Shown here one piece after another: positions 35,482 through 42,526 of a DNA stretch of 64,000 bases. Under the pieces are notes generated by a model that saw only the letters and a program-made list of their open reading frames with translations, made no database searches and had not been told where the DNA came from. Numbering within the stretch: position 1 is the stretch's first letter; each line of letters begins with the position of its first letter. Source of the stretch: Rhodovarius lipocyclicus (GTDB lineage: Bacteria > Pseudomonadota > Alphaproteobacteria > Acetobacterales > Acetobacteraceae); assembly GCF_009900765.1 (NCBI RefSeq), contig NZ_JAAABL010000018.1, positions 1-64,000 of the forward strand. Reading direction: 5' to 3'. The position numbers were made by a program, and so were the translations under genes.

Positions 35482-36460
35482 AACCATCGCCTGCCTGGGC
35501 GCGGGGCGGATGGGGCGCGGCATCGCCGTGCAATTCGCCTATGCGGGGCATGAGGTGGCGCTGCTGGACCTGAAGCCCCGCCCACCGGCCGATTTCGAAA
35601 CCCTGCGCGCGGCCGCCCTGGCCGAGATCGGCGAGACGCTGTCCATGCTGGCCGAATTCGGCCTGGGGGAGGCCGCGCTGGTGCCGGGCATCCTCGCCCG
35701 TGTCTCGATCCTGCCCGCCGCCGAGGCCCCCGCCGCGCTGGCCCGCGCCGACATCGTGTTCGAGGGCGTGCCGGAGATCCTGGACCTCAAGCGCGCGGCG
35801 CTGGCCGAGGCTTCGGCCGCCATGCGCCCCGATGCCATCCTGGCCTCCACCACCTCCACCATCATGGTCGATGACCTGTCTTCGGCGGTCGTGCATCCGG
35901 GGCGCTTCCTGAACGCGCATTGGCTGAACCCCGCCTATCTGGTGCCGCTGGTCGAGGTCTCACCCGGCGCCGCCACCGAACCGGCCGTAACTGAGCGGCT
36001 GATGGAGCTGCTGACCCGCGTGGGCAAGGTGCCGGTGCGCTGCGCGGCCTCCCCGGGTTTCATCGTGCCGCGCGTGCAGGCGCTGGCGATGAACGAGGCC
36101 GCACGCCTGGTCGAGGAAGGGGTGGCGAGCGCCGAGGATGTGGACCGCGCCCTGCGCTACGGCTTCTCCTTCCGCTTCGGCGTGATCGGGCTGCTGGAAT
36201 TCATCGACTGGGGCGGGGTGGACATCCTGCACCACGCCAGCCGCTACCTTGAAGGCGCGTTGGGCGACGACCGTTACCGCGCCCCCGCCGTGGTCGGGCG
36301 CTTCATGGAGGAAGGCCGCCGCGGCATGGGCGCCGGCGCCGGCTTCCTGCCTTGGGCGGAGATGGATGTGGTGGCGCATAAACGGGCACGCCTGGCGGCC
36401 CTGGCCCGCAGATTGCGTGAGGAAGGGCTGGCGAAGCCCCCCGCGCCACCCCCAAGCTGA
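35471..36460 (+). CDS. 3-hydroxyacyl-CoA dehydrogenase family protein (NAD-binding and C-terminal domains)
   Basis: 329 residues. Rossmann motif IACLGAGRMGRGIAVQFAYA, Ser/Thr region ILASTTSTIMVDDLSSAV, the catalytic His region RFLNAHWLNPAYLVPLVEV, and the C-terminal dimerisation domain (PGFIVPRVQALAMNEAARLV, then EDVDRALRYGFSFRFGVIGL). It overlaps the opine-dehydrogenase gene by 11 bases. Relatives act on 3-hydroxybutyryl-CoA, carnitine or gulonate; neighbours point to a free hydroxy acid rather than a fatty acid, which is inference. Confidence 0.87.
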   Translation: MASETIACLGAGRMGRGIAVQFAYAGHEVALLDLKPRPPADFETLRAAALAEIGETLSMLAEFGLGEAALVPGILARVSILPAAEAPAALARADIVFEGVPEILDLKRAALAEASAAMRPDAILASTTSTIMVDDLSSAVVHPGRFLNAHWLNPAYLVPLVEVSPGAATEPAVTERLMELLTRVGKVPVRCAASPGFIVPRVQALAMNEAARLVEEGVASAEDVDRALRYGFSFRFGVIGLLEFIDWGGVDILHHASRYLEGALGDDRYRAPAVVGRFMEEGRRGMGAGAGFLPWAEMDVVAHKRARLAALARRLREEGLAKPPAPPPS

Positions 36461-36479
36461 GACCCGACAGGAGGCCCCG

Positions 36480-37451
36480 ATGACGCTGACCCGCCGCGCC
36501 CTGACCTTTGCCCTGGCCACCCCCGCCCTGCTGGCGCTGCCGGCCCAGGCGGCCGGCTGGCCCGAGCGCCCCTCCCGCTGGCTGGTCGGCTATGGCGCGG
36601 GCGGTGCCTCCGACATCTTCGCCCGCATGATCGCCCGCGCGCTGACCATCGGCGGCGGGCCGGCGGTGGTGGTGGAGAACCGGCCCTCCGGCGGCGGCAT
36701 CGTCGCCACCGAGGCCTTCCTGGCCTCCCCCGCCGACGGCACCAATGTGCTGCATGTCGACAACGGCATGATGATCTACAACCCGGCGCTCTATGCCCGG
36801 CTGCCCTTCGACCCGGACCGGGACCTGATCATGGCGGCCTTCATCGCGCGCTTCCCCTTCTTCGTGCTGGTGCGCCCCGACAGCCCGCTCGCCACCTTCG
36901 AGGACCTGCGCGCCGCCGGAAGGCGGGAGGCCGTGACCTACGCCACCCCCGCCGTCGCCAGCCCCCACCACATGGCCATGGAGCTGCTGCGCCGCCGCGC
37001 GGGGTTCGAGGCCGCCCATGTGCCCTATCGCGGCATGCCCGCCGTGCTGCAGGACATGGTGGCCGGGCGCGTCGATTGCGCGATCGCGGACATCACCAAC
37101 GCCCTGCCCTATATCTCCTCCGGCCGCGCCCGCGCGCTGGTGCAACTGGGCGACCGCCGCTCACCCGCCGTGGCCGATGTGCGCACCGCCGCCGAGGCGG
37201 GCGTGCCCGACTGCGTGGCCTATGGCTGGATGGGCGTGTGCCTGCCGCGCGGCGCCAGCGCCGACACCCAGGCGAAACTGAACCAGGCCGTACGGGACGC
37301 CATGTCCGGGCCCGAGACCCGCACCCAGATTCAGACCACGGGCGCCGAGGCGCTGCCGCTGTCGGTGGCGGAATGCGCGGAACTGGTGCGGCAGGAATCC
37401 GCGGTGTGGCGGCCGCTGATCCGGGAGCTGGGGATCAGGTTGGAAGGGTGA
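36480..37451 (+). CDS. TctC/Bug-family substrate-binding protein (second copy in window)
   Basis: 323 residues, with AGGAGG 6 bases before the ATG. Signal peptide MTLTRRALTFALATPALLAL, cleavage near AQA|AGW, with a twin Arg at positions 5-6. Mature start WPERPSRWLVGYGAGGASDI, then VVVENRPSGGGIVATEAFLA, and VTYATPAVASPHHMAMELL. It follows the dehydrogenase gene by 19 bases, so it probably captures the substrate of this operon. No TctAB permease genes are present. Confidence 0.9.
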   Translation: MTLTRRALTFALATPALLALPAQAAGWPERPSRWLVGYGAGGASDIFARMIARALTIGGGPAVVVENRPSGGGIVATEAFLASPADGTNVLHVDNGMMIYNPALYARLPFDPDRDLIMAAFIARFPFFVLVRPDSPLATFEDLRAAGRREAVTYATPAVASPHHMAMELLRRRAGFEAAHVPYRGMPAVLQDMVAGRVDCAIADITNALPYISSGRARALVQLGDRRSPAVADVRTAAEAGVPDCVAYGWMGVCLPRGASADTQAKLNQAVRDAMSGPETRTQIQTTGAEALPLSVAECAELVRQESAVWRPLIRELGIRLEG

Positions 37452-37680
37452 GGCCAGGGGGCGCCGCCCCCTGGACCCCCGGCAGGAGCCGAAAGGCCCC
37501 TGCACCCCATCCGTTTGGCACCTTACCTTGGCAGGTGGGGCGCCATTTTCATTATTAAAATCAAACAGAAACACCTTTCCAGGACCGGCACCAAACTCCT
37601 GGGGTCCAGGGGCCTTTCGGCTCCTGGTGGGGGGAGCCCGAGGGGGGCAAAGCCCCTCTCGGCCCGCGCCATCCCCCTTG
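37452..37680. repeat. Nested inverted-repeat intergenic element, copy B
   Basis: A gene-free 263-base gap. Outer arms: CAGGAGCCGAAAGGCCCC (left, near 37483-37502) and GGGGCCTTTCGGCTCCTG (right, near 37609-37628) are near-perfect complements about 107 bases apart. Inner part: TTTGGCACCTTACCTTG and an AT-rich CATTTTCATTATTAAAATCA at 37514-37571 match copy A. A GGTGGGGGGAGC...GAGGGGGGCAAAGCCCCTC hairpin closes the right side. It lies between the TctC gene and the TauD gene. Confidence 0.8.
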
Positions 37681-37714
37681 ACCCAACCCACCGGTCGGGT
37701 GAACCCTGCGCCCC

Positions 37715-38770
37715 ATGGACGGCATGCTCACCCCGATCGGAGGCCCCGCCGCCTGGCGCGGCCGCCAGCTCGCCCTGCGTGGCTTCTGGCCCAGGCGTTT
37801 CCTGGACCTGGAGCTGGATGCGCTCGATGCCGCCCTGCATGCCTGCCCCAAGGACCCGCCCTTCATCCGCGCCGCGGATTTCCGCATCCCGGCCCTCGCC
37901 CCCCTGTTCGACGTGCTGAAGCGGGAGCTGGAGACGGGCGCCGGCGTCGTCCGCCTCTCAGGCATTCCGGTGGAGCGCTACACCCACGCCGAGCTGCGCC
38001 GCCTGTTCTGGGGCATCTGCGTGAACATCGGCGCGCCGCTGCCGCAGAACACCCAGGGCGAGATCATCGGCGAGGTGAAGGACGAGGGCACGGCCGCCCG
38101 CAGCGTGGAGGATGGCGTGCTCTCCGCCCGCGCCCGTAGCCGCTCCACCGGGCCGCTGCGCTTCCACACCGACAAATGCGACCTTCTGGTGCTGCTCTGT
38201 GCCTCGAACGGCATTTCGGGCGGCGTGTCACGCGTCGTCTCGACCATCGCCATCCATGATGAGATCGCCCGCCGCCGCCCCGACCTGCTGAAGGTGCTCT
38301 ACGAGGATTTCTGGCGCCGCCGCCCGCAGGATGAGGAAGGCCCGCAATCCCGGCCGGAGGACGCGGTGTTCCCCATGCCCGTCTTCTCCCGCGGGCCGAC
38401 CGGCGCCTTCACCAGCCAGTATTCCCGCACCTATGTGGAGATGGCCGCCGCCACCCCCGGCGTGCCGCCCCTGACGCCGCAACAGATCGAGGCGATGGAC
38501 CTGCTGGCGGAGGTCGCCGACGAGATCTGCGTGGAGGAGCCCTTCACCCCCGGCGACATCCAGATCCTGAACCAGCACACCACCTATCACGGCCGCACCG
38601 CCTATGCGGACGACGCGGCGGCGGGCTCCCGGCGCAACCTGATGCGCATCTGGCTCGCCACCGGCTTCTCCCGCGCCTTGCCGCCCGGCCACGCCATCCA
38701 ATGGGGCCGCACGGAGGCCGGGGTGGTGCGCGGCGGCGCCATGCCGGGGATCTCCGCCTTCAACCTCTGA
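37715..38770 (+). CDS. TauD/TfdA-family Fe(II)/2-oxoglutarate dioxygenase
   Basis: 351 residues. Metal ligands: His151 and Asp153 in RFHTDKCDLLVLL, and a distal His in LNQHTTYHGRTAYADD; the 2-oxoglutarate-binding Arg is in SRRNLMRIWLATGF. An N-terminal helical lead (FWPRRFLDLELDALDAALHA) precedes the double-stranded beta-helix. Such enzymes oxidise taurine, phenoxyacids, carnitine precursors and similar compounds. Placed after the TctC/dehydrogenase genes and before a nitronate monooxygenase; the repeat element separates it from the former, so it may be a new transcription unit. Confidence 0.87.
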   Translation: MDGMLTPIGGPAAWRGRQLALRGFWPRRFLDLELDALDAALHACPKDPPFIRAADFRIPALAPLFDVLKRELETGAGVVRLSGIPVERYTHAELRRLFWGICVNIGAPLPQNTQGEIIGEVKDEGTAARSVEDGVLSARARSRSTGPLRFHTDKCDLLVLLCASNGISGGVSRVVSTIAIHDEIARRRPDLLKVLYEDFWRRRPQDEEGPQSRPEDAVFPMPVFSRGPTGAFTSQYSRTYVEMAAATPGVPPLTPQQIEAMDLLAEVADEICVEEPFTPGDIQILNQHTTYHGRTAYADDAAAGSRRNLMRIWLATGFSRALPPGHAIQWGRTEAGVVRGGAMPGISAFNL

Positions 38771-38800
38771 TTTTTTCGAACGTCCAGGAAAGAACAATCA

Positions 38801-39799
38801 ATGTCTCTGCTGCAAAGCCTCGAGGGGCGGCTGCGCCTGCCTGTCATCTGCTCGCCGCTGTTCATCATCTCGGTACCCGACCTGGTGGTGGCGCAATGCA
38901 CCTCGGGGGTCATCGGCTCCATGCCCTCGCTCAACGCCCGGCCCATCGAGCAGCTGGACGAATGGCTGCACGAGATCCGCGAGCGCCTGGCCGCCCATGA
39001 CGCGAAGCACCCCGAGCGCCCCAGCGCGCCCTTCGCCATCAACCTGATCGTGCACAAATCCAACGACCGGCTGGACCAGGATCTGGCGCTGATCGCCCGG
39101 CACAAGGTGCCGCTGATCATCAGCAGCCTGGGCGCGCGGGCCGAGGTGAACGACGCCATCCACGCCTATGGCGGCCATGTGATGCACGATGTCATCAACC
39201 AGACCTTCGCCCACAAGGCGATCGAGAAGGGCGCCGACGGGCTGGTGCTGGTCGCGGCCGGGGCGGGCGGGCATGCCGGCGCCCTCAGCCCCTTCGCGCT
39301 GGTGCAGGAAACCCGGGCCTGGTTCGACGGGCCGCTCGCGCTGTCGGGCTCCATCGCGCACGGCGCCTCCATCCTGGCCGCCGAGGCGATGGGCGCCGAT
39401 TTCGCCTATATCGGCAGCGCCTTCATCGCCACCGAGGAAGCCCGCGCCGCCGATCCCTACAAGGACATGATCACCCAGGCCGGCGCCTCGGACATCGTCT
39501 ACACCAACCTCATCACCGGGGTGCACGGCAACTACCTGAAACCCAGCATCCGCAACGCGGGCATGGACCCGGACAACCTCGAAACCTCCGACCCGTCCCA
39601 GATGACCTTCGCCTCGGACCGCAAGAAACGCTGGAAAGACATCTGGGGCGCGGGCCAAGGCATCGGCGTGGTGGACCGCATCCTGCCCGCGGCCCAACTG
39701 GTGGACCGCCTGGCCGGCGAATACCAGGCCGCCCGCAGCCGCCTGGGCGCACCGTCGCGGCTGGTGAACACGCTGTGGGGGCACGGGCGCGCTGCCTGA
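38801..39799 (+). CDS. Nitronate monooxygenase (2-nitropropane dioxygenase family)
   Basis: 332 residues. FMN-binding TIM barrel: LRLPVICSPLFIISVPDLVV, FAINLIVHKSNDRLDQDLAL, HDVINQTFAHKAIEKGADGL, VLVAAGAGGHAGALSPFALV (the GAGGHAG loop) and ALSGSIAHGASILAAEAMGA, followed by DFAYIGSAFIATEEA. It oxidises alkyl nitronates; members also act as general flavin oxidoreductases. The start is 30 bases after the dioxygenase gene, so the two are probably co-transcribed. Confidence 0.9.
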   Translation: MSLLQSLEGRLRLPVICSPLFIISVPDLVVAQCTSGVIGSMPSLNARPIEQLDEWLHEIRERLAAHDAKHPERPSAPFAINLIVHKSNDRLDQDLALIARHKVPLIISSLGARAEVNDAIHAYGGHVMHDVINQTFAHKAIEKGADGLVLVAAGAGGHAGALSPFALVQETRAWFDGPLALSGSIAHGASILAAEAMGADFAYIGSAFIATEEARAADPYKDMITQAGASDIVYTNLITGVHGNYLKPSIRNAGMDPDNLETSDPSQMTFASDRKKRWKDIWGAGQGIGVVDRILPAAQLVDRLAGEYQAARSRLGAPSRLVNTLWGHGRAA

Positions 39800-39996
39800 G
39801 GGGGCGCGATGCGAGAGGGCTCTGCCCTCTCGCGCTCTCCCGCCAGGAGCCGAAAGGCCCCTGGACCCCAGAAGTTGAAAAGCCAGGGAGGGGACATCGT
39901 CCCCTCCCTGGCTTTTCAATAACTCCCGGTTTTCAAAGGCCCCTCGGCCTTTGGTGGGGGGAGCACGAGGGGGGCAAGGCCCCTCTCGTGTCCGCC
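39800..39996. repeat. Nested inverted-repeat element, copy C, with a perfect 21-base hairpin core
   Basis: Between the convergent NMO and gluQ genes. The left arm CAGGAGCCGAAAGGCCCCTG and right module GGTGGGGGGAGCACGAGGGG match copy B, but the AT-rich core is replaced by a perfect palindrome: 21-base arms at 39875-39895 and 39899-39919 (TTGAAAAGCCAGGGAGGGGAC and complement) around ATC. The core has A/T ends and can terminate transcription from both sides. Further small hairpins (GAGAGGGCTCTGCCCTCTC) flank it. Confidence 0.8.
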
Positions 39997-40806
39997 CTAC
40001 CCCCAGCCGGGCAACCGTGCCTTCACCTCAGCCGCGCTCATCCCCGCCGCGCGCAGGTCCCGCAGGGCGGGGGCGCCGTCGCGCTTGGCCAGGCGCTTGC
40101 CGTCCGGGCCCTGCAGCAGGGGGTGGTGTTCGTAGGCGGGTTCGGGCAGCTCCAGCAAGGTTTGCAGCAGGCGGTGGATGTCGGTGGCGGGCAGCAGGTC
40201 CTCGCCGCGCGTGACCAGGGTCACACCCTGGGCCGCGTCATCGCAGACGACGCACAGGTGATAGGACAGGCCGGCATCCTTGCGGGCCAGCACGACATCG
40301 CCATGGGCCAGCGGGTCGCAGCGCAGGCAGCCGCGGGCGCGGTCGGTGAAATGCAGGGGCGGCAGGTGGGACAGGGCGCGGGCCATGTCCAGCCGCCAGG
40401 CATGCGGGGTGCCGGCGGCGATGCGGCGCTCGCGCTCGGCCGGGGAAAGGTCGCGGCAGGTGCCGGGATAGACGGGGCCGGAGGGGCCTTGGGGCGCGCC
40501 GCCCGCCGCCGCGATATCCGCCCGGGTGCAGAAGCACGGGTAGAGAAAGGGGCGCAGCCGGGCCAGCGCCGCCCGGTGTTCGACGGCGTGGGCGGATTGC
40601 ACCCGGACCGGTTCCTCCCAGCGCAGGCCGAGCCAGGCCAGGTCCTCCAGGATCCAGGCCGCGTATTCGGGGCGGCAGCGGGTGGTGTCGATATCCTCCA
40701 GCCGCAGCAGGAAGCGGTCGCCGCGCGCGGCGGCGAACAGGGCCGAGAAGGCATGGCCCAGATGCAGCGCGCCGGTGGGGCTGGGGGCGAAGCGGGTGGT
40801 GGTCAC
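39997..40806 (-). CDS. gluQ: Glutamyl-Q tRNA(Asp) synthetase
   Basis: 269 residues from a GTG at 40806 overlapping the upstream gene (GTGA). It attaches glutamate to queuosine in tRNA(Asp). It has the class I catalytic core without an anticodon-binding domain: TRFAPSPTGALHLGHAFSAL (HIGH-type), LRLEDIDTTRCRPEYAAWIL, the zinc-binding CFC...YPGTC cysteines, and the KMSKS-equivalent KRLAKRDGAPAL. Length is typical of GluQ. Confidence 0.94.
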   Translation of the reverse strand: MTTTRFAPSPTGALHLGHAFSALFAAARGDRFLLRLEDIDTTRCRPEYAAWILEDLAWLGLRWEEPVRVQSAHAVEHRAALARLRPFLYPCFCTRADIAAAGGAPQGPSGPVYPGTCRDLSPAERERRIAAGTPHAWRLDMARALSHLPPLHFTDRARGCLRCDPLAHGDVVLARKDAGLSYHLCVVCDDAAQGVTLVTRGEDLLPATDIHRLLQTLLELPEPAYEHHPLLQGPDGKRLAKRDGAPALRDLRAAGMSAAEVKARLPGWG

Positions 40807-41159
40807 GGCTCCCGCTTGTCGGCGGGGGGCAGCAGGCGGCCGTGCTTGATCAGCAGTTCGACCAGCGCCTCGGTCAGCAGTTCCTCCATCTTCTGGCCGC
40901 GCTGGGCCGCCAGTTGCTTGAGGTTGTTGCGCAGGCCCGAGGGCACGCGGAAGAACAGCTGCGCGTCCTTGGCGCCGGACAGCGCCTGCTCCACCGTTTC
41001 CTGCACATAGCCCGCGGAGTTGGCGACGGCGCCGGCCACCTGGCGGCCGCCGCGCAGGGCGGCGTCGCCCACCACATAACCGGCGGCCAGCAGGCGGTCG
41101 AGCACGCGCTGGAAGACGGCTTCCTCGGTGGGGGTTTCGGGGGGCGGGGTCTTGGCCAT
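40803..41159 (-). CDS. Ribbon-helix-helix DNA-binding protein (probable autoregulator)
   Basis: 118 residues. The C-terminal part (about 66-108) reads AQLFFRVPSGLRNNLKQLAA, QRGQKMEELLTEALVELLIK: a beta-strand then two helices, as in Arc/MetJ/CopG-type repressors. The N-terminal part (DRLLAAGYVVGDAALRGGRQ, VAGAVANSAGYVQETVEQAL) is helical and Gly/Ala-rich, possibly an oligomerisation or membrane-proximal segment. The promoter region just upstream (41175-41235) is packed with palindromes, the expected form of an RHH operator. It overlaps gluQ by four bases. Target genes probably include itself and divergent 41268. Confidence 0.65.
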   Translation of the reverse strand: MAKTPPPETPTEEAVFQRVLDRLLAAGYVVGDAALRGGRQVAGAVANSAGYVQETVEQALSGAKDAQLFFRVPSGLRNNLKQLAAQRGQKMEELLTEALVELLIKHGRLLPPADKREP

Positions 41160-41174
41160 GCGGGCTCCGGCGAA

Positions 41175-41235
41175 TTGCTAGCAAGATATCTTGCAATCAG
41201 ACGATCTGATAGCTATCAATCTAGCTAGCAATCAG
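41175..41235. promoter_or_regulatory. Palindrome-rich divergent promoter/operator
   Basis: Perfect palindromes: TTGCTAGCAA (41175-41184), GCAAGATATCTTGC (41181-41194, overlapping it), TGATAGCTATCA (41207-41218) and CTAGCTAG (41221-41228). GCAATCAG repeats directly at 41193-41200 and 41228-41235. The block is AT-rich against its surroundings and lies between the RHH gene (minus) and the YkvA gene (plus). Confidence 0.65.
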
Positions 41236-41267
41236 GCCCGCCCGCAAGCCGGCCGCAAAGGAATCGC

Positions 41268-41636
41268 ATGGACCAGCCCTTCGACCCCCGCCCCGCCCTG
41301 GAAGGCCCCGCCGCGCCCCCGCCGGAGGCCGATTTCATGGCTCGGCTGCGCGGCGGCATGCGCCGCATCGGCGGGCCCGCCGTGCTGCGACTGCTGCAAT
41401 TGTGGGTGGCCGCGCGCGCCAACGGCACGCCGCGCACCATGAAGGCGGCGCTATGGGCAGCGCTGGCCTATTTCGTCATGCCGATGGACGCGGTGCCCGA
41501 TGCCGTGCCGCTGGTGGGCTTCGGGGATGACGTGGCGGTGATCGCCGCCGCCCTGGCGATGGCGCACCAGGCCATCTCGCCCGAGGTGCGGGACCGCGCG
41601 GCGGACCTGTTCGCCCGGCTGTTCGGGCGGGCGTGA
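41268..41636 (+). CDS. YkvA family protein (DUF1232)
   Basis: 122 residues. The DUF1232 signature AALAYFVMPMDAVPDAVPLV, then GFGDDVAVIAAALAMA, covers about 65-100 and probably spans or associates with the membrane. Biological role unknown. It is divergent from the RHH gene across the palindrome-rich promoter, so it is a probable regulatory target. A 29-residue ORF overlaps its stop. Confidence 0.88.
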   Translation: MDQPFDPRPALEGPAAPPPEADFMARLRGGMRRIGGPAVLRLLQLWVAARANGTPRTMKAALWAALAYFVMPMDAVPDAVPLVGFGDDVAVIAAALAMAHQAISPEVRDRAADLFARLFGRA

Positions 41637-41725
41637 TGACGCTGGCGCTCATGCTGCTGCTCGGCACGCCGGGCTGGCTGTTTTGGCTCGGCGTGTTTTT
41701 CCTGGCGGCCTGGGCGGTGGGTTAG
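41636..41725 (+). CDS. Possible 29-residue hydrophobic small protein
   Basis: The ATG overlaps the YkvA stop by one base (TGATG), a classic coupling arrangement. The product MTLALMLLLGTPGWLFWLGV plus FFLAAWAVG is one hydrophobic segment with no charged residue. Such micro-proteins are often missed. The stop overlaps the end of the convergent racemase gene by four bases. It could also be chance. Confidence 0.35.
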   Translation: MTLALMLLLGTPGWLFWLGVFFLAAWAVG

Positions 41726-42450
41726 CCTTCCCCCATCAGGCTGCCCCATGCGGGCCCCGGGCGCTCCGCCACCCCGGCGGCCGCCAGCCCGGCCAGCACG
41801 CCCAGCGCCGTCGCATCCCAGAACCGGATGCCGGTGGCAGCCTCCACCTCCGCCGCCACCGGGGCGGCGGCGTAGTTGGTGCACCAGGCCAGCAGCACAT
41901 CGGGTTTGCGCGCCGCCACCTCCCTTGCCTGCTCCGCGATCCGCGCGAAGGGCACGGAGGCATAGGACAGGTTGTCGCTCATCCCCAGGAAGCTCTCGGC
42001 CACCACCTCCCACCCCTCGGCGGCGAAGCCCCGGTGCAGCCGGGCCTGATAGGCCGCCGTATAGGGCGTGACGAGCCCGATCCGCCGGAAGCCGCGCCGC
42101 GCCATCAGCCGCCGCAGCATCAGCCCCGAGGTATCGGCGGGAATGCCCGTGCCCGCCCGCAGGCCGATCGCCAGCGCCTCATCATGCCGCAGCCCGATCG
42201 CGCCGCCCTTGCTGCCGTTCCAGACGATCGCGGCGGGTTTGGCGTGGGAGAGCAGGCGCGCCGCCTCCCCCATCCCCGCCTCGTCATAGCTGTCCGGGAA
42301 GGGGTCGCTGGTGCCATGCACCGGCAGGCGGCTGAACAGCGGCGCCACGCCGGGCAATTCCCGCAACATGGCGATGGTCGTGCGCTCCACCACCGTGTTG
42401 CCGGAGGGGGTGATGGTGGCGATGCCCACCGGGTTCTCGTGCATCAGCAT
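41722..42450 (-). CDS. Asp/Glu racemase / maleate cis-trans isomerase family protein
   Basis: 242 residues from ATG 42450 (or 42444). Conserved segments: VGIATITPSGNTVVERTTIA (N-terminal catalytic-region analogue), AAIVWNGSKGGAIGLRHD, RIGLVTPYTAAYQARLHRGF and the second cysteine loop VLLAWCTNYAAAPVAAEVEA. The N-terminal position usually held by Cys appears as Asn-Gly-Ser here, so only one catalytic Cys is clear, which suits maleate-isomerase/arylmalonate-decarboxylase-like members. It is divergent from the FAD oxidase gene (76-base gap). Confidence 0.8.
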   Translation of the reverse strand: MLMHENPVGIATITPSGNTVVERTTIAMLRELPGVAPLFSRLPVHGTSDPFPDSYDEAGMGEAARLLSHAKPAAIVWNGSKGGAIGLRHDEALAIGLRAGTGIPADTSGLMLRRLMARRGFRRIGLVTPYTAAYQARLHRGFAAEGWEVVAESFLGMSDNLSYASVPFARIAEQAREVAARKPDVLLAWCTNYAAAPVAAEVEAATGIRFWDATALGVLAGLAAAGVAERPGPAWGSLMGEG

Positions 42451-42526
42451 CCCCGCATGGTGCAGGGGCGGGCGCCCTTCCGCCAAGGCCTTTCGCCGAC
42501 GCCTTTCGCGGGTGCAGAATGGAGAA

